A stretch of 64,000 nucleotides of DNA from Aestuariibacter sp. GS-14 (GTDB lineage: Bacteria; Pseudomonadota; Gammaproteobacteria; Enterobacterales; Alteromonadaceae), in assembly GCF_006494365.1 (NCBI RefSeq), contig NZ_VHIP01000002.1, positions 372,001 to 436,000 of the forward strand, written 5' to 3'. Shown here piece by piece: positions 45,152 to 60,369 of this stretch. Below the pieces are notes generated by a model. That model was not told the origin of the DNA. It saw only the letters and a list, made by a program, of their open reading frames with translations, and searched no databases. Every line of letters starts with the position of its first letter. Positions within the stretch are counted from its first letter, which is position 1. The translations under genes and the position numbers were made by a program.

Positions 45152-46351
45152 TCACCGATCGGTGGGTTTACACTCGTAGCAACCGTTAATGCCAGGGTGT
45201 TTCGGGCTATGTAAGCGATGAAACACCTGGTTAACTGGTGTATCCAGCAGTGCTTCTGTTTGTGTGCAGTAGCGAATGGAAGCCTGACTGCACGACTGCT
45301 CCAAAAATGCGGCAAGGTTAACAGTTTGGCCCCATACATCAAATTGAGGGCGCTGACTACCCAGTATGCCAGCGTTAACCGGCCCGGTTGCAATACCTAT
45401 CCGCAGTTGAAAAGGGAGTTTACTGCGTTGCGCGAGCTTATTTATCAACTGATGAAGTGCGATTGCAAATTCCATAACTGCGCTGCAGTTTTGTTGCCGG
45501 TCAGGCGAACTTAGGGAGCCTATGGCGATGTACTGGTCGCCATTCGTTTTTATTTTCTCCAGGCCATAATACAGCGCACGTTGATCAATACGATCAAAAA
45601 GGGTTTTCATTAACTTCAGGGTGTTATCGTCGCCCTGAAGCCGGTTGATATGGGTGTAGCCGGCAAGGTCGGCGAATAACACGGTTACACAGGTGTACTT
45701 GCGAGTAACACCTAACGGCCATAATGACTCGGGTTTATGTGGCTCATTCGGCAGGAGTTTGGTTAGCACTGACACAGACTGAATATGCGCAGCACGGAGT
45801 TTTTGCCAACGCAGCAAGGCCATGCGTTGGAATACTATGTAAATACAAATGCAAATAGCACCCAGTGTCAAATCGTTACAATATTGAATAAGTCCGCTAT
45901 TGGGTACTTTCACAAACTGTAAGGTACTGATGCCGACATAAAGTAATGACGCTGTCGCGACCAGTGAGTGTTGGATAAAGCGCTCCTGGCGAGTGAAAAC
46001 AAATCCGGCAATTACCAGTGACAATAACAAAAAATAGTGACTATTGTTAACTTGCGGCCATAGCGCAACGGCAAAAGTCAAGTAACTGAAATACAGAATG
46101 AATAGGCCCGTTTTAGCTTTGGTGGTGGTCAAGTCTCCACGTTGCTTCACTAACAACGTTAAGGCAATCAAATAAGCACACCACACCGCAATTTTAAAAT
46201 GATTTACAGGGCTTTCTAATAAAATCAACGGTAACTGCAATGCAAGCATTACACAGTACAAGTGCAGAACCAGTGTTAAAATGTGTTGCAAATAGTGCCC
46301 GGTGGATTCCGGTGACTTTGCAGAAAAAGAAGAAATCATGGTAGCCCTCAC
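45152..46351 (-). CDS. Membrane class III adenylate/guanylate cyclase-like protein lacking the transition-state Arg
   Basis: 399 residues. About six membrane helices (residues 25-175) precede a class III cyclase domain. Metal-binding D228 (VTVLFADLAGYT) and D272, substrate Lys268 (EKIKTNGDQ) and the purine-contact D338 (FDVWGQTVN) are present, as is N345. The arginine expected four residues after N345 is phenylalanine (F349), so the usual transition-state Arg is missing, which should reduce or abolish cyclase activity unless another residue replaces it. It may be a nucleotide-binding sensor. It lies 60 bp upstream of roxA on the same strand. Confidence 0.85.
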   Translation of the reverse strand: MRATMISSFSAKSPESTGHYLQHILTLVLHLYCVMLALQLPLILLESPVNHFKIAVWCAYLIALTLLVKQRGDLTTTKAKTGLFILYFSYLTFAVALWPQVNNSHYFLLLSLVIAGFVFTRQERFIQHSLVATASLLYVGISTLQFVKVPNSGLIQYCNDLTLGAICICIYIVFQRMALLRWQKLRAAHIQSVSVLTKLLPNEPHKPESLWPLGVTRKYTCVTVLFADLAGYTHINRLQGDDNTLKLMKTLFDRIDQRALYYGLEKIKTNGDQYIAIGSLSSPDRQQNCSAVMEFAIALHQLINKLAQRSKLPFQLRIGIATGPVNAGILGSQRPQFDVWGQTVNLAAFLEQSCSQASIRYCTQTEALLDTPVNQVFHRLHSPKHPGINGCYECKPTDR

Positions 46352-46385
46352 CTATAGCAAGCGCTACCAGATTAACAGCAGAGGC

Positions 46386-47762
<1,377 letters not shown>

Positions 47763-47773
47763 TTACTCCTCAA

Positions 47774-48400
47774 TCAATTAATTAGTCTTAGCGCTTGTTT
47801 GGCGCTTTGCAGAATAGATTTACGTTTAAATATGATCTGTCGCCGCTGTCCGCCCATCTGACGCCACAAAACTGCGGCGCGAACACCCGCGAGTAATAAC
47901 GCTCTTACGCGATGTTGGTTCAGGGGCTGACTTAAATTGTTTGGATTACCCGCGATTTGAATTTTGGGGGCGAGGGGACTGATCACGTCAGAATAGATAC
48001 TCGCCAATGATTGCAATATCTGCGGGTTATCGAAATCAATGTGAGCCAATTGGCGCTGCACGTGGGCTATGCGCTCACCCAGCATCGCTATGGCTTTTTT
48101 ATTGCGGGCCAATTTGCGCTCCAGTCCCAGAATACTGGCTACATAACGGGTGATTTCAGTGTCTTTTTTACTGTTGTGATCACCCAGTTGCGCCACAATA
48201 ACCTGGAATCCCTGCTTGAGGTTTTCCAATTGGCCGAATATTTGCTGAGGCGTGTCGGATTCCGTCACCAGAATGCTCGACAGGCTGGCTTCTATAGCCA
48301 TGGTATCGGCTTGCCCGGTTCGCGCAACAGACTGCACCAATTGCGCTGCCTGACATACGCCGGCCAATCCTAATTGCTGTTCAATACTGGCGTCTAACAT
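47774..48400 (-). CDS. hflD: High-frequency-lysogenization protein HflD
   Basis: A 208-residue helical protein of the HflD family: [18 protein letters not shown] at the start and the C-terminal [33 protein letters not shown] are diagnostic. In E. coli it binds lambda CII at the membrane; the general role is unclear. The start is the ATG at 48400, overlapping the mnmA 3' end by 7 bp, the standard coupling in this operon. Confidence 0.95.
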   Translation of the reverse strand: MLDASIEQQLGLAGVCQAAQLVQSVARTGQADTMAIEASLSSILVTESDTPQQIFGQLENLKQGFQVIVAQLGDHNSKKDTEITRYVASILGLERKLARNKKAIAMLGERIAHVQRQLAHIDFDNPQILQSLASIYSDVISPLAPKIQIAGNPNNLSQPLNQHRVRALLLAGVRAAVLWRQMGGQRRQIIFKRKSILQSAKQALRLIN

Positions 48401-49503
48401 TCGCGAATATAACTCTCGATAATACCACCACCCAGGCACACTTCGTCCTGATAGAAGACCGCAGACTGACCAGGTGTCACTGCTTTCTGAGGTGTGTCAA
48501 ATTTCACTTCAACCTGGCCGTTATCCAGTGGCGTAATAACACAAGGAATATCCTGCTGGCGGTAACGGGTTTTGACTACTGCTCTGAACGGCGATTCTGG
48601 TTGCTTACGGTTAACCCAGTGCAATTGATTAGCAATCAGGCCATCGGAGAACAGGCGAGGGTGATTGGCCCCTTGCCCAACCACTAATACGTTGCGGGCA
48701 ACATCTTTGTCTACGACATACCAGGGTTCATCGCCGAAGTCTTTTAAGCCGCCAATATGCAACCCTTTGCGCTGACCCAGTGTGTGATACATCAGGCCTT
48801 CGTGGGTCCCAATTTCTTCGCCTTCAGCGGTTTCGATTACGCCTGGCTGCGCAGGTAAATATCGGCTCAGGAAGTCTTTAAATTTCCGCTCGCCAATAAA
48901 ACAAATACCGGTACTGTCTTTTTTATCGTGGGTAATTAACCCTTGTTGTTCGGCGATCTCGCGCACTCGGGGCTTTTCAATTTCGCCAACCGGGAATAGC
49001 GTCTTAGCAACGTGTTCTTCGCCTAAGGTGTACAAAAAGTAGCTTTGATCTTTATTGTCATCCAGCCCGCGTAGCATTTGCCAGTGACCATCCACCTCGC
49101 GGCGACGCACGTAGTGCCCGGTGGCAATATAGTCTGCACCTAAATCTTCGGCAGCGTATTCCAGAAAAGCTTTGAATTTAATTTCTTTGTTACACATGAT
49201 GTCCGGGTTAGGCGTGCGTCCGGCTTTGTATTCTTCCAAAAAGTACTCAAATACGTTGTCCCAGTACTCTGCAGCAAAGTTGATTGTGTGTAACTCAATG
49301 CCGAGTTTATCAGCAACGGCCTGGGCATCAGCCAGGTCTTCGGCGGCTGCGCAATACTCATCGTTGTCGTCTTCTTCCCAGTTTTTCATAAACAAGCCTT
49401 CAACCTGATAGCCCTGTTGCATTAGCAGGTAGGCCGACACAGATGAATCCACACCGCCGGACATACCGACAATGACTTTTTGTTTAGTTGGGGTAACCGA
49501 CAT
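48394..49503 (-). CDS. mnmA: tRNA-specific 2-thiouridylase
   Basis: A 369-residue ATP-pyrophosphatase that thiolates U34 of tRNA-Glu, Gln and Lys. The PP-loop [15 protein letters not shown] starts at residue 13. The catalytic cysteines lie in [12 protein letters not shown] and [10 protein letters not shown], and the C-terminal beta domain with [18 protein letters not shown] is complete. It heads the mnmA-hflD-purB operon. Confidence 0.97.
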   Translation of the reverse strand: MSVTPTKQKVIVGMSGGVDSSVSAYLLMQQGYQVEGLFMKNWEEDDNDEYCAAAEDLADAQAVADKLGIELHTINFAAEYWDNVFEYFLEEYKAGRTPNPDIMCNKEIKFKAFLEYAAEDLGADYIATGHYVRRREVDGHWQMLRGLDDNKDQSYFLYTLGEEHVAKTLFPVGEIEKPRVREIAEQQGLITHDKKDSTGICFIGERKFKDFLSRYLPAQPGVIETAEGEEIGTHEGLMYHTLGQRKGLHIGGLKDFGDEPWYVVDKDVARNVLVVGQGANHPRLFSDGLIANQLHWVNRKQPESPFRAVVKTRYRQQDIPCVITPLDNGQVEVKFDTPQKAVTPGQSAVFYQDEVCLGGGIIESYIREC

Positions 49504-49576
49504 AGTGTTTATTGCGTGCTCTTAACCGTTTTATGGGGCGCGGATTCTAACAGAATTCCATGTGTATGGCACGAAT

Positions 49577-50227
49577 TTAGCGCGATTTATTATGCCTTTT
49601 TGGCATTTTACGTGATGCGGGCGCAGCAGATTTTCGATGCGAACCGGGTTTGCGTTTATCTGATTTCGCAAGTGGCGCCATATCAGGACCAGGCATACTT
49701 ACGAACTGGCCGTTTTCGATGCCATCAATCGTCCAGTTACCAACCCGATAGCGGATCAGTCTGAGGGTGGGGTATCCCACGTGAGCTGTCATTCGCCTGA
49801 CCTGACGGTTACGCCCTTCCGAAATGGTAATGCTTAGCCAACTGGTGGGAATATTTTTGCGCTCCCGAATGGGGGGATCGCGTTCCCATACTGGCGGCGG
49901 TGCAATTCGGCTGACATTGGCCGGCAGTGTCATACCGTCTTTCAGTTCTACCCCTTGTTCAAGTGCCTGGATGGCCTGATTGTCGACATCACCCTCCACC
50001 TGCACCCAATAAGTTTTGCTGGTTTTGGCTTTCGGGTGAGTAAGTTTGTGCTGAAGTGCGCCGTTATCTGTGAGTACCAGTAAGCCTTCAGAATCGCGGT
50101 CAAGTCGCCCCGCGGCATACACACCTGGCAGGTCGATATAATCTTTGAGGGTTTTTCTGCCATCTTCGTCCGTAAATTGCGACAGAACCATGAAGGGCTT
50201 GTTGAAAAGAATGATAGTAGAAGACAT
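49577..50227 (-). CDS. rluE: 23S rRNA pseudouridine synthase E family
   Basis: A 216-residue RsuA/RluB/RluE-type pseudouridine synthase. The catalytic Asp is in [17 protein letters not shown], followed by [10 protein letters not shown] and the [25 protein letters not shown] block. The lack of an S4 domain and short length match RluE, which modifies U2457 of 23S rRNA. The basic tail ([20 protein letters not shown]) probably binds RNA. The start is the ATG at 50227; the longer frame upstream is not family-like. Confidence 0.92.
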   Translation of the reverse strand: MSSTIILFNKPFMVLSQFTDEDGRKTLKDYIDLPGVYAAGRLDRDSEGLLVLTDNGALQHKLTHPKAKTSKTYWVQVEGDVDNQAIQALEQGVELKDGMTLPANVSRIAPPPVWERDPPIRERKNIPTSWLSITISEGRNRQVRRMTAHVGYPTLRLIRYRVGNWTIDGIENGQFVSMPGPDMAPLAKSDKRKPGSHRKSAAPASRKMPKRHNKSR

Positions 50228-52877
<2,650 letters not shown>

Positions 52878-52902
52878 ACGCGTATTCCACTTGTGAAAAT
52901 GA

Positions 52903-52929
52903 AAAACCGGCAGCTTGCCGGTTTTTTTT
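52903..52929 (+). terminator. icd terminator
   Basis: AACCGGCA (52905-52912) pairs with TGCCGGTT (52916-52923) around a 3-base loop, followed by a run of eight Ts. Confidence 0.9.
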
Positions 52930-53002
52930 CATCTTTTTTTACATAATCTGCTACCGGTGGCATAATGCATTTTTTAGACTGTTGATAAATACAGGTACCG
53001 TA

Positions 53003-53932
53003 ATGCCAGCGCACACGCATTTATTTTCAAGAGAGCAGAAAGACAACAACATTTGGTTGTCCAGCGAAGGGTTAAACGTCACAGACATCAAAGATCGTGG
53101 ACTTGCACCGACGGTCGTCGCAAATGAACAGGCTGTAGGCGAGGCTATGCTGCATGAACTGTTACTCACGGCGAAAAATAAATCGGGTGATATTAATATT
53201 GCTTTGTTAGGCGGTCGCGGAGCCCAACAACTACACCGGGTATTGGGTGAGTTGGCGTGCGGCACTGAACATGATGCCTTGTTTGCCAGACTGAACGTGT
53301 TTACTCAGGATGCACTTGCCCCCATGACTATGCAAAACCGCTTAAGTTTTGTGAGAGACTTCGAACGTATTCTTGGGCCCGCTTTTTTTGCAAAGATAAA
53401 AAGTTTTACACCAATGCAAACAGATTCAGAGGATTTAGAAGCCAGTTTAATTGCGTACCTGACTAAGCTGGAGGCGTTGGGGGGATTAGATATTTTCTTT
53501 ATTGGACATGGTCCGGAAGCAAATGATGCTTCACATTTGGCTTATATAAAGCCCTTTTCAGGGGCGCAGGCACATCACCTGGCGGGTATAATTCCCATCT
53601 CGAACAGTATATTAGAACATCACATCAGTAAGTTTAAAGCAGGTGGAAGTGAGGTCAGTGAAGAGGATGAGAGGGAATGCCGTGATGCGCAGTTTATTTT
53701 AACCTTAGGGCCTGCCACCATTTTAAAGGCTAAAAAAATAGTCCAGTCGATCGTTGATGCCGATACTGCGCCAGCCAAAGTAGCAACCTATCAAAAAGTA
53801 CTTAATTCAAAACTGAGTGAGCATAAAGAAATTGCTGAAGCTCAACTTAATGCAAATCCGGGCTTATGGGTACGTCTGCACGCCAATGTCAAATCTTACA
53901 TACTTCCCAATTTGGGCGTGCAGAATAATTAA
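53003..53932 (+). CDS. NagB/RpiA-fold protein (6-phosphogluconolactonase/glucosamine-6-P deaminase-like)
   Basis: About 309 residues. The pattern NIALLGGRGAQQLHRVLGEL, the loop LNVFTQDALAPM and the glycine/acid motif DIFFIGHGPEANDASHLAYIKP resemble the sugar-phosphate-binding sites of the NagB/RpiA superfamily, which includes 6-phosphogluconolactonases and sugar-phosphate isomerases. The usual GxGxDGHxA motif is changed to GHGPEANDASHLA, so the normal reaction cannot be assumed. The ATG at 53003 is used; a TTG seven codons upstream is weaker. It is downstream of icd, but a terminator lies between them. Confidence 0.6.
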   Translation: MPAHTHLFSREQKDNNIWLSSEGLNVTDIKDRGLAPTVVANEQAVGEAMLHELLLTAKNKSGDINIALLGGRGAQQLHRVLGELACGTEHDALFARLNVFTQDALAPMTMQNRLSFVRDFERILGPAFFAKIKSFTPMQTDSEDLEASLIAYLTKLEALGGLDIFFIGHGPEANDASHLAYIKPFSGAQAHHLAGIIPISNSILEHHISKFKAGGSEVSEEDERECRDAQFILTLGPATILKAKKIVQSIVDADTAPAKVATYQKVLNSKLSEHKEIAEAQLNANPGLWVRLHANVKSYILPNLGVQNN

Positions 53933-53980
53933 GCAAACTATTCAAAGAAGCGTACGATATAAACAATCGTACTATATAAA

Positions 53981-54010
53981 CAAGCCTTACTCGTTGCCGG
54001 GTAAGGCTTG
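53981..54010. terminator. Terminator between the NagB-like gene and cspD
   Basis: A 10-bp perfect stem (53981-53990 with 54001-54010) with a 10-base loop, between convergent genes. A smaller 7-bp hairpin (53952-53958 with 53966-53972) lies just upstream. Confidence 0.65.
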
Positions 54011-54044
54011 CTATTTATTCGATGCTGCTAACGAGGTGACTGAC

Positions 54045-54263
54045 TTAGCGCTCTTCGCCCTCAACTAATCCAATGTTCTCGGCATGCAGACCTTTCGGGC
54101 CTTGCTGAACTTCAAACGTTACTTCCTGGCCCGCCTTGAGAGACCGGTAACCTTCCATCTGAATCGTTGAATAATGAGCAAAAATATCTTCGCCACCTTC
54201 CTCGGGCACGATAAATCCAAACCCTTTCGCATTGTTAAACCATTTAACTTTGCCAACCGCCAT
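54045..54263 (-). CDS. cspD: Cold-shock domain protein CspD
   Basis: A 72-residue cold-shock protein with both RNA-binding motifs: KGFGFIVPE (RNP1) and DIFAHYS (RNP2). The place next to clpS-clpA identifies it as the CspD type, which in E. coli inhibits replication in stationary phase. It is divergent from clpS across 212 bp. Confidence 0.9.
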   Translation of the reverse strand: MAVGKVKWFNNAKGFGFIVPEEGGEDIFAHYSTIQMEGYRSLKAGQEVTFEVQQGPKGLHAENIGLVEGEER

Positions 54264-54475
54264 ACTTCGACTTCCTCTTAATCCTTGAACTCACGGGAGT
54301 CTGCCCCCACAATACAGATATACATGGGGCAGGGCATGCTTTGTGCGTCACTCACAAAACATATTAAAACTGTAGATATTTTAACCGTATTATGCAAGTG
54401 CAATTTATTTTTTTTCCAGACAAAATAATGGTAAAAAAGATCTGAAATTCCTTGCAAGCGCACTATGATTAAATT

Positions 54476-54796
54476 ATGAGTAAAGGTAACGCCATAGGTG
54501 TTGATAAAGAGCGATTACTCGAACGGGAACGTCAAAGGACGGAACCGCCACCGATGTACAAGGTCTTATTGAATAATGATGACTACACGCCCATGGACTT
54601 CGTGGTTGAAGTTCTTATGCGTTTTTTCCGGTTGGATGGTGAAAAGGCCAACCAAGTAATGTTAACCGTGCACTACCGGGGGAAAGCCGTTTGTGGCATT
54701 TATACTGCTGAGATAGCAGAAACGAAGGTGATGCAGGTGAACCAGTATGCCCGTAAACATCAACATCCATTGATGTGTACTATGGAGCAGGCGTGA
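54476..54796 (+). CDS. clpS: ClpS adaptor protein
   Basis: A 106-residue N-recognin that delivers proteins with N-terminal Leu, Phe, Trp or Tyr to ClpAP. The binding pocket is in [20 protein letters not shown], and [24 protein letters not shown] completes the fold. It is followed by clpA 26 bp later. Confidence 0.96.
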   Translation: MSKGNAIGVDKERLLERERQRTEPPPMYKVLLNNDDYTPMDFVVEVLMRFFRLDGEKANQVMLTVHYRGKAVCGIYTAEIAETKVMQVNQYARKHQHPLMCTMEQA

Positions 54797-54822
54797 GTCA
54801 ATTTTGAGAAGGGGCAATATAT

Positions 54823-57102
54823 ATGCTGAATAAAGATTTAGAGCAGACCTTAAACGAGGCTTTTGTGTTCGCCAGGGAGCATCGTCATGAGTTTATGACG
54901 GTAGAACACCTGCTGTTAGCCCTGTTAGATAATCCGGCTGCTCAGGAAGCCCTGAAGGCCTGTGGGGCCGATATCGACACTATTCGGGGTGAATTAGTTG
55001 AATTTGTAAAAGACACCACACCCTTAATTTTAGATGACCAGGCGTCTGATCGCGAAACTCAGCCAACACTTGGCTTCCAACGCGTATTACAACGCGCAGT
55101 ATTCCATGTGCAGTCATCCGGAAAAGAAGAAGTGACCGGTGCGAATGTGCTGGTAGCTATTTTTAGTGAACAAGAAAGTCAGGCTGTTTATATTCTGAAA
55201 AAATCAGACGTCACACGGTTGGACGTAGTGAACTTTATTAGCCATGGCGTGAGCAAAGCAGAAGACGAAACGCCAGAAAACAACGAAGTAAATGAAGATA
55301 GCGCAGAAGGTGATGATGCAGGGTCTGCCCTGGCAAAATATGCTACTAACCTGAACAAGCAGGCTCAGGAAGGTAAAATTGACCCGCTAATAGGTCGTGA
55401 CAACGAACTGGAACGAACCATTCAGATCCTGTGCCGCCGCCGTAAAAATAATCCACTTTTGGTCGGCGAAGCCGGTGTGGGGAAAACCGCCATTGCGGAA
55501 GGTCTTGCCTACCGGATTGTTGAAAATCAGGTACCTGAAGTGATTGAGAACTGCACGGTATATTCGTTAGATTTAGGCGGTTTGTTGGCTGGAACCAAAT
55601 ACCGCGGTGACTTTGAAAAGCGTTTAAAAGGTATTTTAAAAGAGTTGTCTAAAGACAAAGACGCCATTTTGTTTATTGACGAAATTCATACCATCATAGG
55701 CGCTGGTGCCGCATCTGGCGGTGTAATGGATGCGTCAAATCTGCTCAAACCCAAACTGAGTTCAGGTGAACTCCGTTGTATCGGATCCACCACCTATCAG
55801 GAATACCAGGGGATTTTTGAGAAAGATCGCGCACTGGCGCGTCGTTTCCAAAAGGTTGATGTGGCAGAGCCAAGTGTGAGTGACACCACCAAAATACTGT
55901 TGGGGCTAAAATCACGCTACGAAGAGCACCACAGCGTGCGTTTTACACAAAAGGCATTACAGGCAGCGGCAGAGCTGTCTGCCAAGTACATTAACGAGCG
56001 TCATTTGCCCGATAAAGCCATTGACGTAATGGACGAGGCGGGCGCAAGTCAGCGACTATTGCCGCAATCCAAGCGCAAAAAAGTGATCAACGTTGGTGAT
56101 ATTGAACAAATCATTGCCAAAATGGCGCGGATCCCAGAAAAGTCCGTGTCGGCTTCCGACAAAGAAGTGCTGAAGAACCTGTCGCGCAATCTGAAAATGG
56201 TAGTGTTTGGACAGGACAAAGCCATTGAGACGTTAGCGGATGCAATTCATTTGTCTCGTGCCGGACTGGGCAATGAGCAAAAGCCCATTGGTAATTTCCT
56301 GTTTGCTGGTCCAACGGGTGTGGGTAAAACAGAAGTTACCCAGCAACTGGCCAAAATTATGGGCGTTGAACTAGTGCGTTTTGACATGTCGGAATACATG
56401 GAACGTCACGCAGTAAGCCGATTGATTGGTGCGCCTCCTGGTTATGTGGGCTTTGATCAGGGTGGGTTGTTAACCGATGCTGTCATCAAACACCCTTATT
56501 CGGTGGTCTTGTTAGACGAGATCGAAAAGGCGCACAGTGATATTTACAATATTCTGTTACAGGTAATGGATCACGGCAGGTTAACCGACAACAACGGTAG
56601 AAAAGTCGATTTCCGCAACGTTGTGTTGGTTATGACCACAAACGCCGGGGTACAGGAAACCGTGCGCAAGTCGATTGGCTTTAAGCAGCAGGATCACAGT
56701 CACGATGCGTTGTCAGAGATAAACAAAGTATTTTCGCCTGAATTCCGCAACCGTTTGGATTCCATCATATGGTTTAACCACCTGGATGCAGAGGTGATCC
56801 TGCAAGTTGTTGATAAATTTATTATCGAGTTGCAGGCCCAGCTGGACAACAAGGGTGTGTCACTTGAGGTATCACCTGCTGCAAGAGCGTTCCTGGCGGA
56901 AAAAGGTTATGACAAAGCAATGGGCGCGCGGCCAATGGCCCGTTTAATTCAGGAGTCACTGAAGAAAGAGCTGGCTAATGAACTACTGTTTGGCAAGTTG
57001 AGTAGTGGTGGGGATGTCGTAGTTGATCTGAAAGACGACAAACTTACGTTTAGCTATAACTCTCAGGACAAAGTAGCCTCGGCAACGGAGTCCAGCGAAT
57101 AA
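54823..57102 (+). CDS. clpA: ClpA ATPase subunit of the ClpAP protease
   Basis: A 759-residue AAA+ unfoldase. The N-domain (MLNKDLEQTLNEAFVFAREHRHEFMTVEHLLLALL) binds ClpS. The first AAA module has Walker A GEAGVGKTAIAEG near residue 216, the second has GPTGVGKTEVTQQ near 500, and Walker B residues are in LFIDEIH and VLLDEIEKAH. It threads substrates into ClpP. An AGAAGGGG site precedes the start. It works with ClpS and with the tagging enzymes encoded 0.5-2 kb downstream. Confidence 0.97.
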   Translation: MLNKDLEQTLNEAFVFAREHRHEFMTVEHLLLALLDNPAAQEALKACGADIDTIRGELVEFVKDTTPLILDDQASDRETQPTLGFQRVLQRAVFHVQSSGKEEVTGANVLVAIFSEQESQAVYILKKSDVTRLDVVNFISHGVSKAEDETPENNEVNEDSAEGDDAGSALAKYATNLNKQAQEGKIDPLIGRDNELERTIQILCRRRKNNPLLVGEAGVGKTAIAEGLAYRIVENQVPEVIENCTVYSLDLGGLLAGTKYRGDFEKRLKGILKELSKDKDAILFIDEIHTIIGAGAASGGVMDASNLLKPKLSSGELRCIGSTTYQEYQGIFEKDRALARRFQKVDVAEPSVSDTTKILLGLKSRYEEHHSVRFTQKALQAAAELSAKYINERHLPDKAIDVMDEAGASQRLLPQSKRKKVINVGDIEQIIAKMARIPEKSVSASDKEVLKNLSRNLKMVVFGQDKAIETLADAIHLSRAGLGNEQKPIGNFLFAGPTGVGKTEVTQQLAKIMGVELVRFDMSEYMERHAVSRLIGAPPGYVGFDQGGLLTDAVIKHPYSVVLLDEIEKAHSDIYNILLQVMDHGRLTDNNGRKVDFRNVVLVMTTNAGVQETVRKSIGFKQQDHSHDALSEINKVFSPEFRNRLDSIIWFNHLDAEVILQVVDKFIIELQAQLDNKGVSLEVSPAARAFLAEKGYDKAMGARPMARLIQESLKKELANELLFGKLSSGGDVVVDLKDDKLTFSYNSQDKVASATESSE

Positions 57103-57128
57103 GCGGCCTTACTCTGAAATACAAACCA

Positions 57129-57157
57129 AAAAACCCGAACTGATAGTTCGGGTTTTT
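57129..57157. terminator. Bidirectional terminator between clpA and infA
   Basis: A 13-bp stem (57129-57141 with 57145-57157) with a 3-base loop. The stem ends are A/T runs on both sides, serving clpA (plus) and infA (minus). Confidence 0.9.
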
Positions 57158-57208
57158 GTTTTTACCGGTTCCGGTAATTGCAAGGCGGTCTGTGCATCCG
57201 CGTATTGA

Positions 57209-57427
<219 letters not shown>

Positions 57428-57555
57428 CTAGAGCAATAACCTCAATAAACTGTCAATTTTTTCGCCGCGCAGACCTTAACCAATTCACTGCCTTATGTAA
57501 AGCAATTAATGTGTTAAATGCGCTATTTGGATGTCTTGCTTCGCTATTTTTACTG

Positions 57556-58320
57556 CTATCGAACAGATGTGTTAGCAGTGTGTAACAGCACCTGTTGAAA
57601 TTTATCTGTGTCCTCCGAATTATTAATGCGAAACCACTGATGATTGGCATAGCGCTCGTGGGGAAAATACTTACTTTTGTAGTTCATTTTACGACAGTCA
57701 TCTATTTGATAGCCCAAATACAAAAACTGTTTTCCTTGTTGAGCGGTAACCTGAATTTGATTCAGGATCATCCAGGCGCCCAATGATTGCTTTTCGTAGC
57801 CGGGATCGAAAAAACTATACATGGCCGAATAGCCTGAATGACCTAAAACGCCGTCTACTTCGTCAGTCACTGCCACACCTACAAGTTTGTCATGATCATA
57901 AACTTCGATAAATAAGGGACGCGACCATGCACAGGCCAGAAAACCTTCAAATTGCTCCAGACTGGGGGGAAACATGCTGCCGTCAGCATGACGTTCATTG
58001 ATGTAGTTGGCGTAGAGGGAATAATAGTCTTCCCCGGGTGACTTCGACAGCTTTACGCTTAGGTGCTTGTTTTTATTTAGCACCCGGCGCTGGCTGCGTG
58101 ATGGCTTAAATTCCAGCACCGGCACCCTGATGGATTGACATGCAAAGCACTGCTTGCAATAAGGCCGGTAAATTTGATTACCACTGCGTCTGAATCCTGC
58201 CTGGATTAACTGTGGATAATGAAAAGAACAAGCGCTGTTGTTGCCCACAAACACCAATAATTGCTCATCCCTATCGGGCAAATAGCTACAATTGAATGAT
58301 TGTGTTATTCCAAACTTCAT
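57556..58320 (-). CDS. bpt: Aspartate/glutamate leucyltransferase (Bpt)
   Basis: A 254-residue ATE1-like transferase that adds leucine from Leu-tRNA to N-terminal Asp or Glu, making them ClpS substrates. The cysteine block CKQCFACQSIRVPV, the preceding CSFHYPQLIQAGFRRSGNQIYRPY, and the C-terminal LGAWMILNQI and LYLGYQIDDCRKMNYKSKYFP are diagnostic. Its ATG directly abuts the aat stop codon, so the two transferases are translationally coupled. Confidence 0.94.
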   Translation of the reverse strand: MKFGITQSFNCSYLPDRDEQLLVFVGNNSACSFHYPQLIQAGFRRSGNQIYRPYCKQCFACQSIRVPVLEFKPSRSQRRVLNKNKHLSVKLSKSPGEDYYSLYANYINERHADGSMFPPSLEQFEGFLACAWSRPLFIEVYDHDKLVGVAVTDEVDGVLGHSGYSAMYSFFDPGYEKQSLGAWMILNQIQVTAQQGKQFLYLGYQIDDCRKMNYKSKYFPHERYANHQWFRINNSEDTDKFQQVLLHTANTSVR

Positions 58321-59076
58321 TTAGAACGTGATGGTTTGCGGCTGCCAACGATGAGCATATTCTTGACTGATATAGCCTTCAGAATCAAGCGTTAGATTTC
58401 GTGCAGAGAGTTGTTTAACAAATTCATAACGGGGAATCGCTTGTGCGCCCAGACTCATTAAGTGGTCAGTGGGTAGCTGACAATCAATAAAACTGCCGTC
58501 GTGTCGCTGCATATGCGCTACCAAATGTGCCATGGCCAGTTTTGATGTATTCGGCTGACGATGAAACATGGATTCGCCGCAGAAAATACTGCCTACAGAT
58601 ACGCCATAAAGGCCTCCAACAAGCTGACTGTCATCCCAAACTTCTACCGAATGCGCCAGCCCCAATGCGTGTAGATGGAGATATGCATTAATCATATCCT
58701 GGGTAATCCAGGTCGCGGTAGAGGTTGTTACTGAGCCATTGCGACGTCGTTGTTGGCGGGGAATCGATGCGCATGTATTAATCACCGCATGAAAATCCTG
58801 ATTTAGCGTTACTGTATAGCGTTGTTTTCTAATCAGCTTTGCCAGGCTGGTACTGCAAATGAAATCCTCAAGTGGAATGATTGCTCTCACTGAGGGGGAC
58901 CACCACAAGATAGGCTCTCCTTCACTGAACCATGGAAATATTCCGTTAGAGTAAGCAGTAAGTAGTCTGCCCGGTGATAAATCTGCGCCATATGCCAACA
59001 GGCCGTCTGGATCATCGAGGGCCTCGTTCACGGATGGAAAAGGCGTGTCGGCTTCAAGGTATGGCAGTGTTATCAT
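58321..59076 (-). CDS. aat: Leucyl/phenylalanyl-tRNA-protein transferase
   Basis: A 251-residue GNAT-fold transferase that adds Leu or Phe to N-terminal Lys or Arg for ClpAPS degradation. Motifs: DPDGLLAYGADLSPGRLLTAYSNGIFPWFSEGEPILWWSPSVRAII and GVSVGSIFCGESMFHRQPNTSKLA. It is followed immediately by bpt and sits 46 bp downstream of trxB, separated from it by a terminator hairpin. Confidence 0.96.
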   Translation of the reverse strand: MITLPYLEADTPFPSVNEALDDPDGLLAYGADLSPGRLLTAYSNGIFPWFSEGEPILWWSPSVRAIIPLEDFICSTSLAKLIRKQRYTVTLNQDFHAVINTCASIPRQQRRRNGSVTTSTATWITQDMINAYLHLHALGLAHSVEVWDDSQLVGGLYGVSVGSIFCGESMFHRQPNTSKLAMAHLVAHMQRHDGSFIDCQLPTDHLMSLGAQAIPRYEFVKQLSARNLTLDSEGYISQEYAHRWQPQTITF

Positions 59077-59090
59077 GTGTCTTAAACCAA

Positions 59091-59112
59091 AGCGGCACCA
59101 TCAGGTGCCGCT
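59091..59112 (-). terminator. trxB terminator
   Basis: A 9-bp perfect GC-rich stem (59091-59099 with 59104-59112) with a 4-base loop, followed on the minus strand by TTTGGTTT. It lies between trxB and aat and may let some transcription through to aat. Confidence 0.75.
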
Positions 59113-59121
59113 AATTCGGGG

Positions 59122-60165
<1,044 letters not shown>

Positions 60166-60369
60166 TCATCTTAACACGAACGCATACCGGACAACGGGAA
60201 TTAATACCATTAGTGAGGTCAAATCAGGTACTTTCAATAGTGCCGCTATGATATTATTTATTGCGCTAAAAAATGACCTTTTTTCGCGTTTCAGGTCTAT
60301 TATTAGTATTACGCTTGTAAAAGCAATTCAGCTCAGTAGTTGAACGACGCTAAACCAATGAGGTTACTT

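Noticed and set aside
54278-54463. 61-codon minus-strand frame between cspD and clpS
   Set aside because: It lies in the divergent promoter region, has no family pattern and no ribosome-binding site.
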